Shown here: one piece after another, positions 1-11,897 of the stretch | How positions within the stretch are numbered: the stretch's first letter is position 1 | Layout of the letters: every line of letters begins with the position of its first letter | Assembly: GCA_033063855.1 (NCBI GenBank) | Contig: CP093830.1 | Span: forward strand, 23,002,854 to 23,066,853 | Direction: 5' to 3' | DNA: 64,000 nucleotides | Source of the DNA: Smittia aterrima | Taxonomy: Eukaryota > Arthropoda > Insecta > Diptera > Chironomidae | Translations under genes and position numbers: made by a program | The notes under the pieces: model-generated | Databases searched by the model: none | Told to the model about the DNA's origin: nothing | The model's input: the letters and a program-made list of their open reading frames with translations, nothing else

Positions 1-1678
1 CGAGTACAACAACACAAAAGCTTCCCCTCTTTCAACAAAGCAATTTCCCTTTATTCGAATTGCTTTCGACTTTCATTTCACAGCTTTATTCTGCTGGTGC
101 TTTTGCAATTCCGTGTGACGCATTTTATTGCGCCATTATGCAAATTCAACAACATTTCAATGGAAATGTCTTTCGATTCATTCAAGAGTCGACATCGTAG
201 GATTAAAACCGGTAAATTGCACAAAAAACACCTGCCTCTGTTTTATTTGCCCCGAAATTCATTTGTTCATTGTCATAAGTAAACAGAAACAACAAATTAC
301 GAATCATAATTGTTTGAGGTGCTGTTCAAGCGTTACGTTTTATTCATGGGGAGTTGAGACTTTTTTATTCTAATTCTAAGAAATTTTAAGAATTCTAACT
401 GACATGACAAATTGACTATTTTTTTAACACAGCATAATTTTAAGTTAAAATATTTAACTAGAACAGAGAAAGCAATTATGATTCTCCACTTTGTGAATGA
501 ATTTTTTACTCCTTACTATGGCAGAAATCACTCAAAAGTGTAATCAATGATGCATAAAACATTAAACTTTCATTGAATTTGCTTGGTCGTAAAAACCGTC
601 AACAGTCCCAGATGACTTTTAATAACTGAAAGCATTTTTTGATTCACTTCACCAACATGCTTTCGCATAAATCAACAAATCTTATCGTAATTTATGGATC
701 TCTCCTGGAGAAAGTAGCTCACCGAGCATCAACAATTTTTCATCAAAGTTGTGAAAGCTTCTAAAAGTTTTCGTTAATTGTTTGTTTCTCTCGAGACTCT
801 TCAATCTTGTTAAAAAATTTCCCAACAATATTTCTTAATTCTTGGCGAACGATGGAATTTAATTGACAAAGTTTCCTTTTCCACACTGAGAACACTTCAC
901 AAGTTACCGCACGTCGAAGTGGCAGAGACGAGACTGAAAACAAGAAATTTACATTTCCATCATGTCGAGCGCTTAAACTTGTTGATAACATTCGCCAACT
1001 CCTCTCTCATACTCGACTCTCGCATTTTCTCTCGCTTTTCCGCTCGATTGGCGCAACGTGCTTTGAAGGCATGTCAAACGACATCGAAATCGACAGTTTT
1101 CCCTTTTAATCGGCGACTTCTATCATCAATTTACGAAACGCAATGTTGATGGTGATCTCCATGCAAATTTTTATTTTGTTGTCAAATTGCTGGGTTTATT
1201 TTTAGAGCTTTTAGTAAGCGTTTTAATTCAGATGATAATAGTTTCATAAATTTCGGCTTCAATGGATTCTTCATGAAACGAGAATCATTAGCATTTGACC
1301 TTCGCGATAAGTATTTTTTTGATGGTCACGATGCTTTTAGCGGATTGAAAAGTCGTCCTTCAATCTCAAGGGATCTCGCCACAGGAGCTCAGAGTTACCG
1401 TTTAAATTATTATGAATCTTGAGGATTGTCTGCTTCCCACAGGGCAACATAGCAACGCATGAACTCTACTAAAGCTTATAAGCTCGTCTAAACTTGCGCG
1501 TCAGACACGATCTGGCGTTGAAATGAAAATCTTCGAAGTCGACAGCAGAGCTTAGGGAACCGATTATGAGAAAAATTTGTAAAAAGTCGAGATGCAATGT
1601 TCAAATAATCTTTGTTAGCACCCGTCTGTTCGCATCAAACATTTTGGACTCACTCCCGCATTTTCAATAGTTTATAAG
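1..1678. other. No gene recognised (left edge)
   Basis: This 1.7 kb stretch is AT-rich. I see no reading frame with recognisable domains, no tRNA-like B box and no tandem repeat. Overlapping short open frames near 760-1150 on both strands have no family resemblance and no splice context. It could be intergenic or the intron of a gene outside the window. Confidence 0.5.
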
Positions 1679-1816
1679 ATGACAGAAGCTATTAAAACTT
1701 CTAAAGGTTATTCTTCTTCAGTTGTCACAGATAAGAAGCTTAAAGACAATAAAACTTTCAAGTTGCTTTTCAAAAAGGAAGAAATTGAGACCGTATCCGC
1801 GACGAGATATTTCTAA
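1679..1816 (+). CDS. Possible small ORF (45 aa) upstream of the GT8 gene
   Basis: An ATG opens a 45-codon frame closed by TAA, about 100 bp before the start of the glycosyltransferase gene. The peptide is lysine-, serine- and threonine-rich, with no signal peptide, membrane segment or known motif. It could be an upstream ORF in the leader of the next gene, a free small protein, or chance. I do not recognise it, and the only support is an intact frame, so confidence is low. Confidence 0.15.
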   Translation: MTEAIKTSKGYSSSVVTDKKLKDNKTFKLLFKKEEIETVSATRYF

Positions 1817-1918
1817 CGTATTTCAATTGTTTGAAGTCCAATTGGCTTTTTCGAAATACTATAAGCAGCTGTTTGAAAACATAAAAAAACATAAAAATAT
1901 GCGAAGCATTTCATAAAA

Positions 1919-3033
1919 ATGTTTATGAAATTAATTGTGCTGCTGCTTGTTCTAGTGCTAGTTTATATTTCAATCTACTGCAGTTTCATGAGAAGCAGCG
2001 ATAAAGTGCAGAAGCGAATGTTTCATAAAAATGCAGCTGAAACAATTATTTGCACTGTTGTTTGTGGAGAGAGAATCGAAGAGGCGATAGTTATGATTAA
2101 ATCAGCTTTGATATTTACATCCGCAAAGTCGAAACTAAAGTTTGTGATTGTGACTGAAGATTCTCTTTTTGATTTGTTCGAACAAAAACTGGAAGTTTTT
2201 CAGACAAAATTTCCAAACTTTTCTTACTCTCTGGTCGAGATAAAATTTCCTAACAAGGAATGGCGAAGTCTTTTTAAGCCTTGTGCATCGCAACGTTTGT
2301 TCCTGCCGTCTCTACTAAACGAAAACAAAATACTTTATGTTGATTCTGATACAATTTTCCTTTCGCCACCGCAAGAGATCTTTCAAAATTTTAATCTCTT
2401 CAACACGTCCCAAATCGCAGCCTTGACCACTGAGTCTGAGAGTGAGAACATTGGTTGGTACCCTCGGTTCGCAAGGCATCCGTTTTATGGAAATTTTGGA
2501 TTGAACTCAGGAGTGATGCTAATGGATTTAGCAAAAATGAGAGAGCAACAATGGGAGAAGAAATCGAAGCACATCTACGAAAACTATAATTTGAGTCTGG
2601 TTTTTGGTGATCAGGACATCATCAACATTTATTTTCACTTTCATCCCAACGAGCTCTTTTTACTTCCTTGCGAAATGAACTATCGCCCCGATCATTGTAT
2701 GTATATATCACTCTGTCCCGCCGTCAACGGAATCAAATTAATTCATGGAAATCGAGGATATTTTCACAAAGCAGAGAGTCAACCAATCTTTAGTCAAATT
2801 TATGACGCAGTTTTAAAGGTCAGTTAATTGAAAATAAAATTAATCAACAACTAATTAAAGTTTATTTTTCGTAGCAACAATTTGTCGGCCGAAGCTGTAG
2901 GGGATTTATTGATGATGCCGAGTACCAAATACGAGCTGATAACTCATCCAAATGCAATCAACTTATTGAGAAATTCTTTCTCATTCCGAAAAAAGTATTA
3001 AAACATTGCGAAAGCGAGGAATTTGTGGACTGA
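1919..3033 (+). CDS. GT8 family glycosyltransferase, glucoside xylosyltransferase-like
   Basis: Two exons, 1919-2818 and 2875-3033, are joined across a 56 bp phase-0 GT-AG intron, giving 352 aa. The N-terminus has a short tail and a hydrophobic helix (about residues 4-23), so this is a type II Golgi/ER membrane enzyme. The catalytic region has the GT-A fold nucleotide-sugar motif DSD at residues 142-144 in LYVDSDT, then a GLNSGVMLMD segment and FGDQD, as in GT8 enzymes of the GXYLT1/2 (Drosophila shams) branch. Those enzymes add xylose to O-glucose on Notch EGF repeats. Family assignment is firm; the exact acceptor is inferred. Six bases downstream is a second in-frame ATG, so the first two residues are uncertain. 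Confidence 0.85.
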
Positions 3034-3522
3034 AATTTTTTAATTACTTATTCATTTCCCTCGTATTTAAACTGCCGACCGAACAAACCCCAGGAAACCA
3101 AGAAGACTTAAACAAATTAAATATGATAAGAGAACTTTCTGTGAACACGATAATGATTACAATTAAAATTTGTTAAAATTTGAATATTCAATGAATTTTT
3201 TGAATTCCGTGTCTATTTATAAAATATTTTCTTCCACAGGAATAATTTATCATCCTTGATACGAAGTGAGCACTTGTTTTTTTTATTTATACTTTACAAA
3301 AAAATTGAACTGAATTAGATGATTAAAAAACAATTTAGAAACACGAAAACTAGTCAAAAACCTGTAAGTTTCATACAAAGTTTATTCTTCTAAAGCAGCT
3401 TTCACTTCTCGATCCGATTAACATGGCTAACACATAATCAATCATTATTTTGACAATTAGAAATTTCGGGTTGTACGGACAATTGTAAAAAAATTCTCAG
3501 TAGGATAAAAGTTTCTTTAGAG

Positions 3523-4600
3523 ATGTCAATGAAAAAGTCTAAAATTTTAATTTTATTCCAAGTTTATGGTGTAGTGGGATTAGGATCAAAAATTTCATTT
3601 TGTTTTATAATTTTTGCGATTTTTCAAAGCGTTGCAATCATTTGGATTTCTCTAGTTCAAGGATTTTTTACAATTTTTCCTCTGGCGTCGATATCTGGAA
3701 AAGCTCATGTTTTCTCGTTTTCGATTTTGTTCTCTATTAGAACTTTAATAGTAGTTTCGTCAATTTTAAACGTTAAGAGCTTTCAGAGAATTGTTAAGCA
3801 GTTCGACGAGTTTGATTATGATTTTAAAAAAACTTTCGGAAAAGAAATTATTACAAAATTGACAACGAAGATTAGCATAGTTTTATTTCTTGATGTCTTT
3901 TTTCCACTTACAAATATTTTCATCAGGGGAGTAAATATTCAAGTTTGGTTATTGACTGTTTTGTCTGTTCATTTCTTGCATGTGAAAGTTCTTTCGTATA
4001 TTTTTTTCGTGGACTCTTTAAATTTGCGTCTCGAGTCTTTAATTTCTAATTCTGAATTCAGAAAGCAAAGAGAAATTTTATCGTTGCATTCGAAACTTTT
4101 TTCAGTATCAAATATTATAAATGGCTCACAACGAATTGTGGCTCTGGCATTTCTGCAAAACTGTTATGGGTTTCTCAAAAATATATTTTATTTGACGTTG
4201 ACGTTAAGCAAATTGGATTTTACTGTTCCAGTTTATCGTAAAAGATTTAAAAATATTTTTTAACTAAAAAACTTTTCATAGAAAACCATTTTCAGAAAAT
4301 TTGGCAGCGCTTGTTACCCATTGCTTAGTGATTATAAGCCTTTGTCATTCCTGTGAAAGAACTATTCAGCTCAACAGAACATTGACAGCTGTCTTTTGCA
4401 ACGATAGCAGTTTCCTTCATCAGAAAATTAAATTTAATTGTTTACGAATTTTCCATTATAACCACCATCTTCTAGTTTCTGTGAGTTTATTTTTAAGTAG
4501 TTAAATTTAAATTTATGTTTATTTTCATTTTTCATTCTAGGTGGCTGCTAATATTTTCGGATTTTTGATCATTTTGGTTCAGTTTGCAATGGAAAAATAA
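3523..4600 (+). CDS. Gustatory-receptor-like seven-transmembrane chemoreceptor
   Basis: Three exons, 3523-4237, 4296-4480 and 4541-4600, with phases that close, give about 319 aa. The protein is strongly hydrophobic with about seven membrane segments. It ends in a short last exon whose product contains GFLIILVQF. This matches the hallmark final helix (a TYxxxLIQF-type motif) of insect gustatory receptors, and a short last exon carrying that helix is typical of the family. It is shorter than the usual 370-420 aa, so an N-terminal exon could be missed or loops are short. The first intron donor (GTAAAA at 4238) is the only one found that avoids an in-frame stop. The ligand is unknown. It lies tail to tail with the next gene, 66 bp apart. 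Confidence 0.7.
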
Positions 4601-4666
4601 GATACACTTTCAAAATATTATTGCCCAGATTTTATTTTATTTAAGTAATAAAATTTTATATTTAAT

Positions 4667-5137
4667 TTATTCTTGAATAGTGTTGTCAGTTGATTCAGGC
4701 GCCTCAGAATCAGTGGTCTCCTCTTGAGTTTCAGTTGCGTCGCTTCCAATTGGATCTTCATCGGTAGGATCACCCGATCCTTCTTCAGGGTCCATGCTAG
4801 TTTCCTCAGGATCATTGCTGGTTTCTTCAGGAGCTTCTGTTGGAATATCAGTAATAGGTTCCTTGGTTGGTCGTGGAGGACGAGTGGGACGAGTTGGAAG
4901 CCATGGGGGTCGTGTAGGAGGTTTTGGTTTTTCCTTTGATTCGTCAGAGTCTGAGCTGTCAGAGTCTGAGCTAGCAGAGCTATCGGAGTGTGAATGATGA
5001 GGTGGGTGAGGTCGATGCTGTTGTGGATGCTTATGGTGTCTCTCTTCTAAACGAAAATCATCATGATTCGGTAGAATTGCAGCTGATGCCAATAAGAAGC
5101 AGCCCAAGAACAAAAAAATCGTTGTAAGTTTTCCCAT
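4667..5137 (-). CDS. Small secreted acidic Pro/Ser/Thr/Glu-rich protein
   Basis: A single exon encodes 156 aa. Residues 1-19 form a clear signal peptide (lysine near the start, hydrophobic core, ending ASA). The mature part is low complexity: a His/Pro-rich patch, an alternating Ser-Asp block, a run of TRP-type proline repeats, and a long acidic Glu/Thr/Ser/Asp tail with repeated DPEE units. There are almost no cysteines. Such composition is common in secreted mucin-like, silk-associated or salivary proteins of flies and in mineral-binding acidic proteins, but no family can be assigned. Many Ser/Thr suggest O-glycosylation or phosphorylation (inference). A TATA box sits about 70 bp upstream of the ATG. 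Confidence 0.7.
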   Translation of the reverse strand: MGKLTTIFLFLGCFLLASAAILPNHDDFRLEERHHKHPQQHRPHPPHHSHSDSSASSDSDSSDSDESKEKPKPPTRPPWLPTRPTRPPRPTKEPITDIPTEAPEETSNDPEETSMDPEEGSGDPTDEDPIGSDATETQEETTDSEAPESTDNTIQE

Positions 5138-5207
5138 TTCGATTGAATTGAAACTTTTCTATCGAGGTGAAGATTGTAAATGATAAATCTGTCATTAAAT
5201 CGCTTCA

Positions 5208-5214
5208 ATTTATA
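5208..5214 (-). promoter_or_regulatory. TATA box of the secreted acidic protein gene
   Basis: On the minus strand the sequence reads TATAAAT, 70 bp before the ATG at 5137. That leaves room for a transcription start about 30 bp downstream and a short leader. A strong TATA box fits a tissue-specific, highly expressed secreted product. Confidence 0.5.
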
Positions 5215-6533
5215 CAAAAAGATAAGAGATGATATCGCAGTAAAGCAGCTATGCAAACAAAGTCACCTGTGTTTATCATTCCCTTCGCTGGTTTTTCCTA
5301 CTTCAGAATACGAAGTTCTCAGAATGACTAGGGACAACAAGCCCTAAGCAAACTAAAGCTCTGACGATTCTTCAGCTGTGAATCACTAAAACTTTCCACT
5401 TTCTAGAAAATTTAAAGACTTTATTTGTATTTTTAAATTAACGACTCGTTTATTAATTATTTTTCTCTTTTTCATAATCATTTTCATTAACTGTTTCATC
5501 ATTTAATTTTTAATGTTTTACAACTAAAAGTGAAAGAACGGGCGATGATGTTAAGTATCCGTAAAATTGCATGAAAGCTCGCTTTACCAGATTACAAAAG
5601 GAGATTTGTTTCTGGCCGCAAACTGTTCTTGCAAATATTAAATGGAAAAAAAAAAGTTTTTACATATCAAGAACCAACAAATAAATTTGTTAAAATAACC
5701 GTTTGCATCTAACAGTTAAAAGGGGAGAGGAGGCGAAGAATGACTTTTATTAGCTTGTGTGTAATGTTCTTAGATTTTTCATTTTTGCTTGTATTACTTC
5801 ATCGTCTCAACGGCGCTTGAGTTGAAGTTTCACCATTTACTTATCGTTTCTTTATTCATATCTAAATATTCCTAAAAATTGTTTTCAATAACTCTTCTTA
5901 GAATCAACAAACTCAATGCTCTTTCATCTTTAATTATTTTCCTATGAAGTTTCTAGATCGTGGGAATCCCTCGTGAATCACGTAACAGTTTGTGCAAACC
6001 TCAATTTCTCCGTTCGTCACTGTGAATAAAGAATTCAATCCAGTGGCGTAACTCACGATCATACCAAGAGTTGTTGCTTGTAGCCTTCAACGATAAGTTT
6101 TTGTTATTGTTCTTTATACGATTGCGTTCGAATATAAAACTTGATCTTGACTCTTTTTTTCAACGATCGTGCAACAAATAAATCGAATCAGCAGCGCCAA
6201 TCAATCAGCTAGGTTTACTTATCGACAATGAAAATGGAGAAAAAGGTGATTTAAAAGCTTTCGCTGAAAATATGAAAATTGTGCTAAAAAGTTTCAACAA
6301 AACTCTAACACTCGTGGATGAAGGAAGGGAGCCGTAGGCGTTGTGTGTGATTAAAGTTGGGTTTTTCGTTTTGGAGATAGAAATCACGAGAAGGAGAAGT
6401 TAAGGTCTAAATAGTGGGGACCGCCTCGCTGCAACGATCACTTTATTTGCGTTGACGAACGTCAGAATCCTTGTGATCGTTTTTCCTAAAAGCAATTGAT
6501 TAAAGATTTGATTTACTTCAAGCTTAATTATAC
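5215..6533. other. Intergenic region with an orphan TATA-like promoter
   Basis: No protein-coding gene is recognised. The notable element is TATAAAA at 6133-6139 on the plus strand. About 90 bp later comes an ATG (near 6228) that opens a frame of only nine codons. Whether this is the promoter of a non-coding first exon or a relic is unclear. Confidence 0.35.
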
Positions 6534-9500
6534 TCACTGATCGGGACTCTGGTCAGTGTCGCTTTCTTCGAGATCTGTCTTATTGCGTCTTTTTTCGTAA
6601 ATGAGGATAATGGCACAGAGGAAGAATACTTCGGCGCAAATGCCAAGGAATGGCCACAAGGCGGCTAGCTTGTCCTTAACGCGGACAAAACTTTCTGATT
6701 TGTTCGGTTCGTCCATCCAAAGGTTGGTTCCAATGCAAGTATAGTAACCACGGTCCGAAAGCTTAGCTTTCTCAATAACCAACATCGCGTCTTCAACACC
6801 ATTATACTCTTCTAACTTAATTCGCTCATTATCCTCAAGAACTTTATTGGTTGTGTTACTGTTTTCAGCTCCTAAAATAATGTATGAATATTAAATTTTA
6901 AGAACTGAAACTGTATTCACTTACGGTGCTCCCATGTGACTATTGGCTTAGTTCCACGGACTTTACATTGAAGTTCCAGCTTTTCTTCTTCAATGACGTA
7001 AGCATTATCATCAACCTTCACGTAAACCATCGCTAAAAGTTTGTTTTATTTAGTATGCGGATGTTGTAAAGTTTAAACTTTGCTCTTACAATAAACATTG
7101 AAGGTGAACGTCTGATCTCCAAGCGTGCAGGAATAGTTTCCAGCATCTTCAACGATTGATCTCTCGATAATAAATCTTCCTTCTTTCGGGATAATTTTGT
7201 ATCGATCCTCAAGTTTTTTGATATTTTTGACTTCTGTTGAAACCATCTTTTCATCATCGTCATCGTCATCTCCATTAGGAGATACCATCTTTGTCCTACA
7301 AAAAACAACTTTAAATTTTGGTTCGAAATATCGTCTTTTAATTTCACTTACCACACAATTTTATCACCTTCTGCTGCTACGTCAGTGGCACAGGTGAGAA
7401 CAATAGGCCTCGTCAAGTTGAAGAGCTTGTTGTTTCCTTCTTTTTCATCATAATCTGGAGTAATTTTTCCTGAAGATTTAAAGAAATAAATTAATCTTTA
7501 AAATTGACCAACTTTGACGATTTTTCTAGCAAAATTCAAGTTTAAAGCAAAACCTAAAGAGGTAAATTTAGCAAACTTAATCGAACTAAAACGAAAGAGG
7601 TGGTTCTTGTGAATGTGTGTTCAATGTGCAATGTGTGGCTAGAAGTAGAGGAATCTTCAAGGTTCATCGAGGGATGTGGCCCAGTGAGGCGCTATCTACA
7701 TTATCATCTAACGATATCCTCCCATCGAGTTCTCAAGATTCTATCAGAACTCGAGCCGAAAGCTAATCGGGAGATCTTTTAAGGGAAGCATCAATGATTC
7801 ATGATTCAGAAAAAGCGAGAGAAAGGTGCATACGAATTGGAAAAAGGACAAACAAAAACGATGCGAAAACAAGCTGAGCACTAGACATTAGAAAAGAAAT
7901 AAAATGAGGGAGCAAACTAAAGAAATCTAAAGAAAAAACTTTTTCGAATCATTTTTCTTTTTCATTTTTTGCGAACCTTTGTGACGATGTTTATCGGGAT
8001 GATATTGAATTTGAACCTCACTGGGAATCGCGTGAGTCGTATGAACCACTTGGTTAGAATGGGTGGTCGCATGCGTTGGATGGAAGGGAATTTTAGTTAA
8101 GCTTGTTATTGCGGGGGAGGAAGAGACTGTCGGTAGAACTTCTTCAATGATGTCTAATTGATCTGTTTGAATCTCAAAGTTTTCTTGTGGAAGATTATTA
8201 GTTTCAAAGTTTTCTTCAGCAATGACTTCATTTTCAGTTTCATAGCGTGACACTCGTTCGTCAGAATTATCTTTTTCACGGAATTCGTAATCAGGGGCTG
8301 GTTCATAATATCCCGATGATTGAGTAACTGTCGGAGTTGTGAAGCGAAGCATAGTAGAAGGCATGGCTCTATCGTCATCGAATGTAGTTTCAAACTTTAT
8401 TCTCTCCTCTTCGTGATCATATTCAGATTCCAAGCTAGATGTAAATTTTTGCTCTTCATCGATAACTTGTGGTATTGGATAGACTTGCAGGAAAAATGAA
8501 CTCTCAAAGTTGATGTTACACTGATATTTCCCTCTGTGGCTTAGATCAGCTTTGCTGACAGTTAAGGTTGACTCAACCTTTCCCTTTGGGTCATCAAGCA
8601 ACATAAGATCCTTCACAGTGTACGTAAAGTTCTCGCGACCGTGTCGAACCTTATGGATTTGAATTCTCTCGCCGTCTTTAAACCAAGCAATTGGAGGTTT
8701 CGCATGACAAACGATCCTAAACGGTTTTCCTTCCGTCACATTAAGATCTCCCACGTACACAGGCGAATAGTGATTTTCAGTTGAAACTTTAGACTTGACG
8801 CGAGATTGTTCGAGAGCTTCCATGCGTAGTTAGTTGCGTTAAAGAGTATTCGAGTTAAAAGAAAGTTTTTAAATAATGACTAATGTATGGATAAATTAGA
8901 ATGAAGGCCAGGAAAAAATGATGAATTTTCTTTTGCTTTTGAATAGGAGAAATTGTGCGAAAAATTCAAGGCAAATTGCAAATTTTGTTCTTTTGGAGAC
9001 TCGTTTGTAAACATAATCTTGATTGAGTAAAATATTCATTACTAAATTTACATGTGGAGCAGTAATAAAAATTTAGTTTCTTGCTTTTCGCTTAGAAAGC
9101 TCGAAAATTCAGTTCGTCAAAAGAAATTTTCAAAAATTTCATCGATAATTAAATTTGTGAGTCTTGTGCGTGTTTCTTTGTGCTTCTAAGTGTGCATGTT
9201 AACGAAGAAATAAAAGCAAAGTAATAAGTCGACGATGAGAAGAAGAAGAAATCAGATAATGAGAAGTGTAAATAGTCGGCAATGCGACAATGTCAACACA
9301 CTCTGTCATCGTAAAAGATTTGTGATAAATATGAGTCGCAGTGTGGAACTACTGATAAGTTCACGTAATAGGAGATACGCTCAGAATGCGAGGTTGTTGC
9401 TGATGCAAGTACAAAAGATTCTTCAAAGACTAGTAAACTCAATTTACAATTGCATGACGTCAGCTTCATGGTCATTAGTTGAGCTACTGAAGTTTCAACA

Positions 9501-9949
9501 ATTAACATGCCATCATGGTAAACCGAAAGTTATTAATCAATTAAAATTCCAGACTTTCGTATTGAGAAAACTTGCTCGACCCAGACACAATGTGAAAATA
9601 ATATTTTCCGGGAAGAAGAAAAGAGAAAACCGCGAGAGATGATTTTCTTAATATCGTCTAACAAATGTGTGTGCATAACTCGGTGGAAATTCAAGAACAG
9701 CGAATAAAATTTTCACGATCATCAAAAGAAACCGAAAAATAAGAAAAACATTTTTCTTCCTCGGATGATAATCGGGAGGAAAAAAGAAAAACTCATTTGA
9801 CTGTGTGGACGACGATTTTCTTCTCATTTTCAATCTCAATGATGGATCTTGGGCGATACACTACCTGCAACAACAGTGATGGCTAGGCAGGCTATAAATA
9901 GCACCATCGGCAGTCGGTCGAACTGGTATCGATTTTTTCTGCTCTCCAT
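6534..9949 (-). CDS. Bsg: Basigin, two-Ig transmembrane glycoprotein (short isoform)
   Basis: Minus-strand exons 9949-9865 (signal peptide), 7469-7352, 7295-7090, 7032-6925 and 6871-6534 join in frame to 284 aa. After a signal sequence come two Ig domains, each with the Cys/Trp/Tyr-x-Cys pattern (VLTC...VW...NYSC; LQC...TW...YYTC). Then follows a transmembrane helix, LWPFLGICAEVFFLC, with the family's hallmark buried glutamate, and a short KRRNK-containing acidic tail. Length and motifs match Drosophila Bsg (about 265-300 aa). Basigins chaperone monocarboxylate transporters and act in cell-matrix contact. I start at the ATG at 9949, the first that gives an N-terminal signal peptide; an in-frame ATG at 10075 would bury it. 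Confidence 0.93.
7977..8816 (-). CDS. Bsg: Alternative basigin exon: extra N-terminal Ig domain plus low-complexity linker
   Basis: This 840 bp exon lies inside the first basigin intron. It is open throughout and phase-1 at both ends: acceptor after AG at 8817, donor AAAG/GTTCGC at 7977/7976. It can therefore be spliced between the signal exon (ending 9865) and the exon starting 7469, giving about 564 aa. It encodes a third Ig domain (FRIVC, AWFKDGE, GKYQCN), then about 170 residues rich in Glu, Thr, Ser and His. A parallel is the long Drosophila Bsg isoform and the extra-Ig vertebrate retinal isoform. An ATG at 8823 could instead start an isoform without the signal exon. The upstream acceptor is weak, so the exact 5' edge is uncertain. 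Confidence 0.65.
8824..9864 (-). other. Intron of basigin
   Basis: This is the interval between the optional Ig exon and the signal-peptide exon. A 135-codon plus-strand frame (9235-9642) is arginine- and asparagine-rich without family features, and I treat it as chance. No other element is seen. Confidence 0.5.
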
Positions 9950-10865
9950 TTTTCTCTGTTCAATTTTTCTTTTCTTGTTATTGTTATCGTATGAAGCGCG
10001 CGCGGGAGGGGAAAGCGGAGACCCTTTTTGTGTAATTGACTCTTTTGTAACACTTTGCACTGGCAGATGAATCACTCGTTCTTTAACTGAATTAAGTACT
10101 GTGATTCAGAGACGTCGTTCTAACCAGCTGCTGAACACTCCAAGAGATGATTTTTTTTTTCACAAACACGGAATTTTCCAAATGCTTTCGGAAAATTTTC
10201 TTACTTTTCCTCTTTTAATCGGCAACCGAACTAATTAAACTTAACGCGAACTTGTTCTTGACGTGTTCGGGCATCAAGTGACGGTGTTGAATGGCTTTAA
10301 CACACAGATTACGACAAGATAAAACGAAAAGATTTTTTATTTGATTTCTCGAAAAGATTTTTTCACGAGCAATCGTCAAATTGAAGCGACGGGAAGCAAA
10401 TGAAACCGAAATGAAGCGGTTACGTAAACCGAAACGCCTAAAATAAAACGACCTCTTAAAGTCAAAATGCCATAGAATATTTAAATATGTTTTAACACTA
10501 GGTTCTATCAAGAAATAATTAAATTGCGAAAATATATTTCGATAATAAATTCTATCGCAAAAGAAGCTAAAACACTGAGGTGTCTGTCTTATTTTGAACG
10601 CTATTTTATTTGCTGCAAGGGGACGAAACTCAAAGGCGAAAAAGAAATTTGATTTGCAAAGTTATCAAAAGTTTTTTTAAGTTTGCTATCAAAATAAACA
10701 AGTAAGCCAAGAACAATAAAAAAAAATTAAGATCAAACAATGAAAATTACAATCCAATAGTGACTAAGAAAAATTCTCCTTGGTCGTCTATCTGCAACAA
10801 TTCTGAAACATAACAAAGTGTTTGCTTACGAGATCGTTTTACAAATAATCGTTTGCAGTCAAATC

Positions 10866-11897
10866 ATGAGTCAAGAGTGGGTGAAATTAAATGTTGGAGG
10901 AATTGTTTATCACACGACCAGAACGACATTGCTAGGGAAAGATGAGAACTCGATGATTCATAAAATGTTTTCAATGCAAAGCGAGATGCAGCCTGGTCGA
11001 CTAGATGAGAATAATTGTTATTTGATTGACAGGTAACGAGTCAAACGATTCTCACAATGATTTACTAAAGCATACTTTTTCCTTAGAAACGGAAGATATT
11101 TTGAGCCGATATTAAATTATCTAAGAACAGGTCAACTGATCTACGATTCAAGTTTAAATGTTCACGGAATTCTCGAAGAAGCTAAATTCTATGGGATTCA
11201 GGAACTGATCGATCGACTACAACACATAGCAGATTGCTTTAACAGTGGAATTGATGATAATGCTCCGTTGACACGACAAGATGTGGTCAAAGCTTTAATC
11301 CGAAGTTCTTTCAAAAGTGAACTTCGCTTTCAGGTAGATTAAGTTTTAAGTTTCTTAACAATTTACATTTAATTTAATTTTCTCTTGAAGGGTGTCAATA
11401 TGAAACATGCGAATCTCAGTCGATTAGACTTACGCAATATTAATTTTAAATACGCAAATTTAAGTCACGCTGACTTAAGTTTCGCTAACTTAAGTTTCTG
11501 TAATTTCGAGCGCGCTGATTTATCTTATGCGATGATGGACAATGCTCAACTGGTTGGTATTAAAGGACTTTGTGCTAATATGGAAGGCGCTGTGATGTCA
11601 AACTGCAACTTTGAGGACACTAGTGGAGGACGCTCGATATTAGAAGGGGCAAACTTAAAAGGAGCAAACCTTGAGAATTCAAACTTAGCTTGTGTTAACC
11701 TTCGAGTTGCAAGTCTTAAAGGCGCCAATTTAAAAAATTGTATTCTCCGTTCTGCGATTCTTGCTGGTGCTGATCTTGAAAGAGCGGATTTAAGTGGAAG
11801 TGACTTACAAGAAGCAAATCTACGAGGAACAAATCTCAACAATGCAAATTTGGAACTGATGCAAAACCCGCTTCATATGTCTCAAGCCATACGATAA
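10866..11897 (+). CDS. KCTD9-like BTB/T1 and pentapeptide-repeat protein
   Basis: Exons 10866-11032, 11087-11333 and 11391-11897 join in frame to 306 aa. The first part is a T1/BTB domain (VKLNVGGIVYHTTRTTL, RYFEPILNYLRTG). The last exon is a right-handed beta-helix of pentapeptide repeats of the A(N/D)Lxx type (NLSRLDLRNI, ANLKGANLEN). It ends PLHMSQAIR, almost the same as the end of vertebrate KCTD9. KCTD9 is proposed as a cullin-3 substrate adaptor, so a ubiquitin-ligase role is inferred. Human KCTD9 (389 aa) has an N-terminal ubiquitin-like domain that I cannot find here. A splice-acceptor-like TTTGCAG ends at 10859, so an upstream exon is possible. Confidence 0.88.

Noticed and set aside
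761..1149. Overlapping 76-codon frames on both strands
   Set aside because: No family likeness, and mutual overlap suggests chance openness.
4162..4295. GTTATG at 4163 as donor for the first intron of the gustatory-receptor-like gene
   Set aside because: Joining it to the acceptor at 4295 creates a TAA at the junction; the donor at 4238 keeps the frame.
9235..9642. 135-codon Arg/Asn-rich plus-strand frame
   Set aside because: Lies inside a basigin intron, with no recognisable motif and no supporting splice sites.
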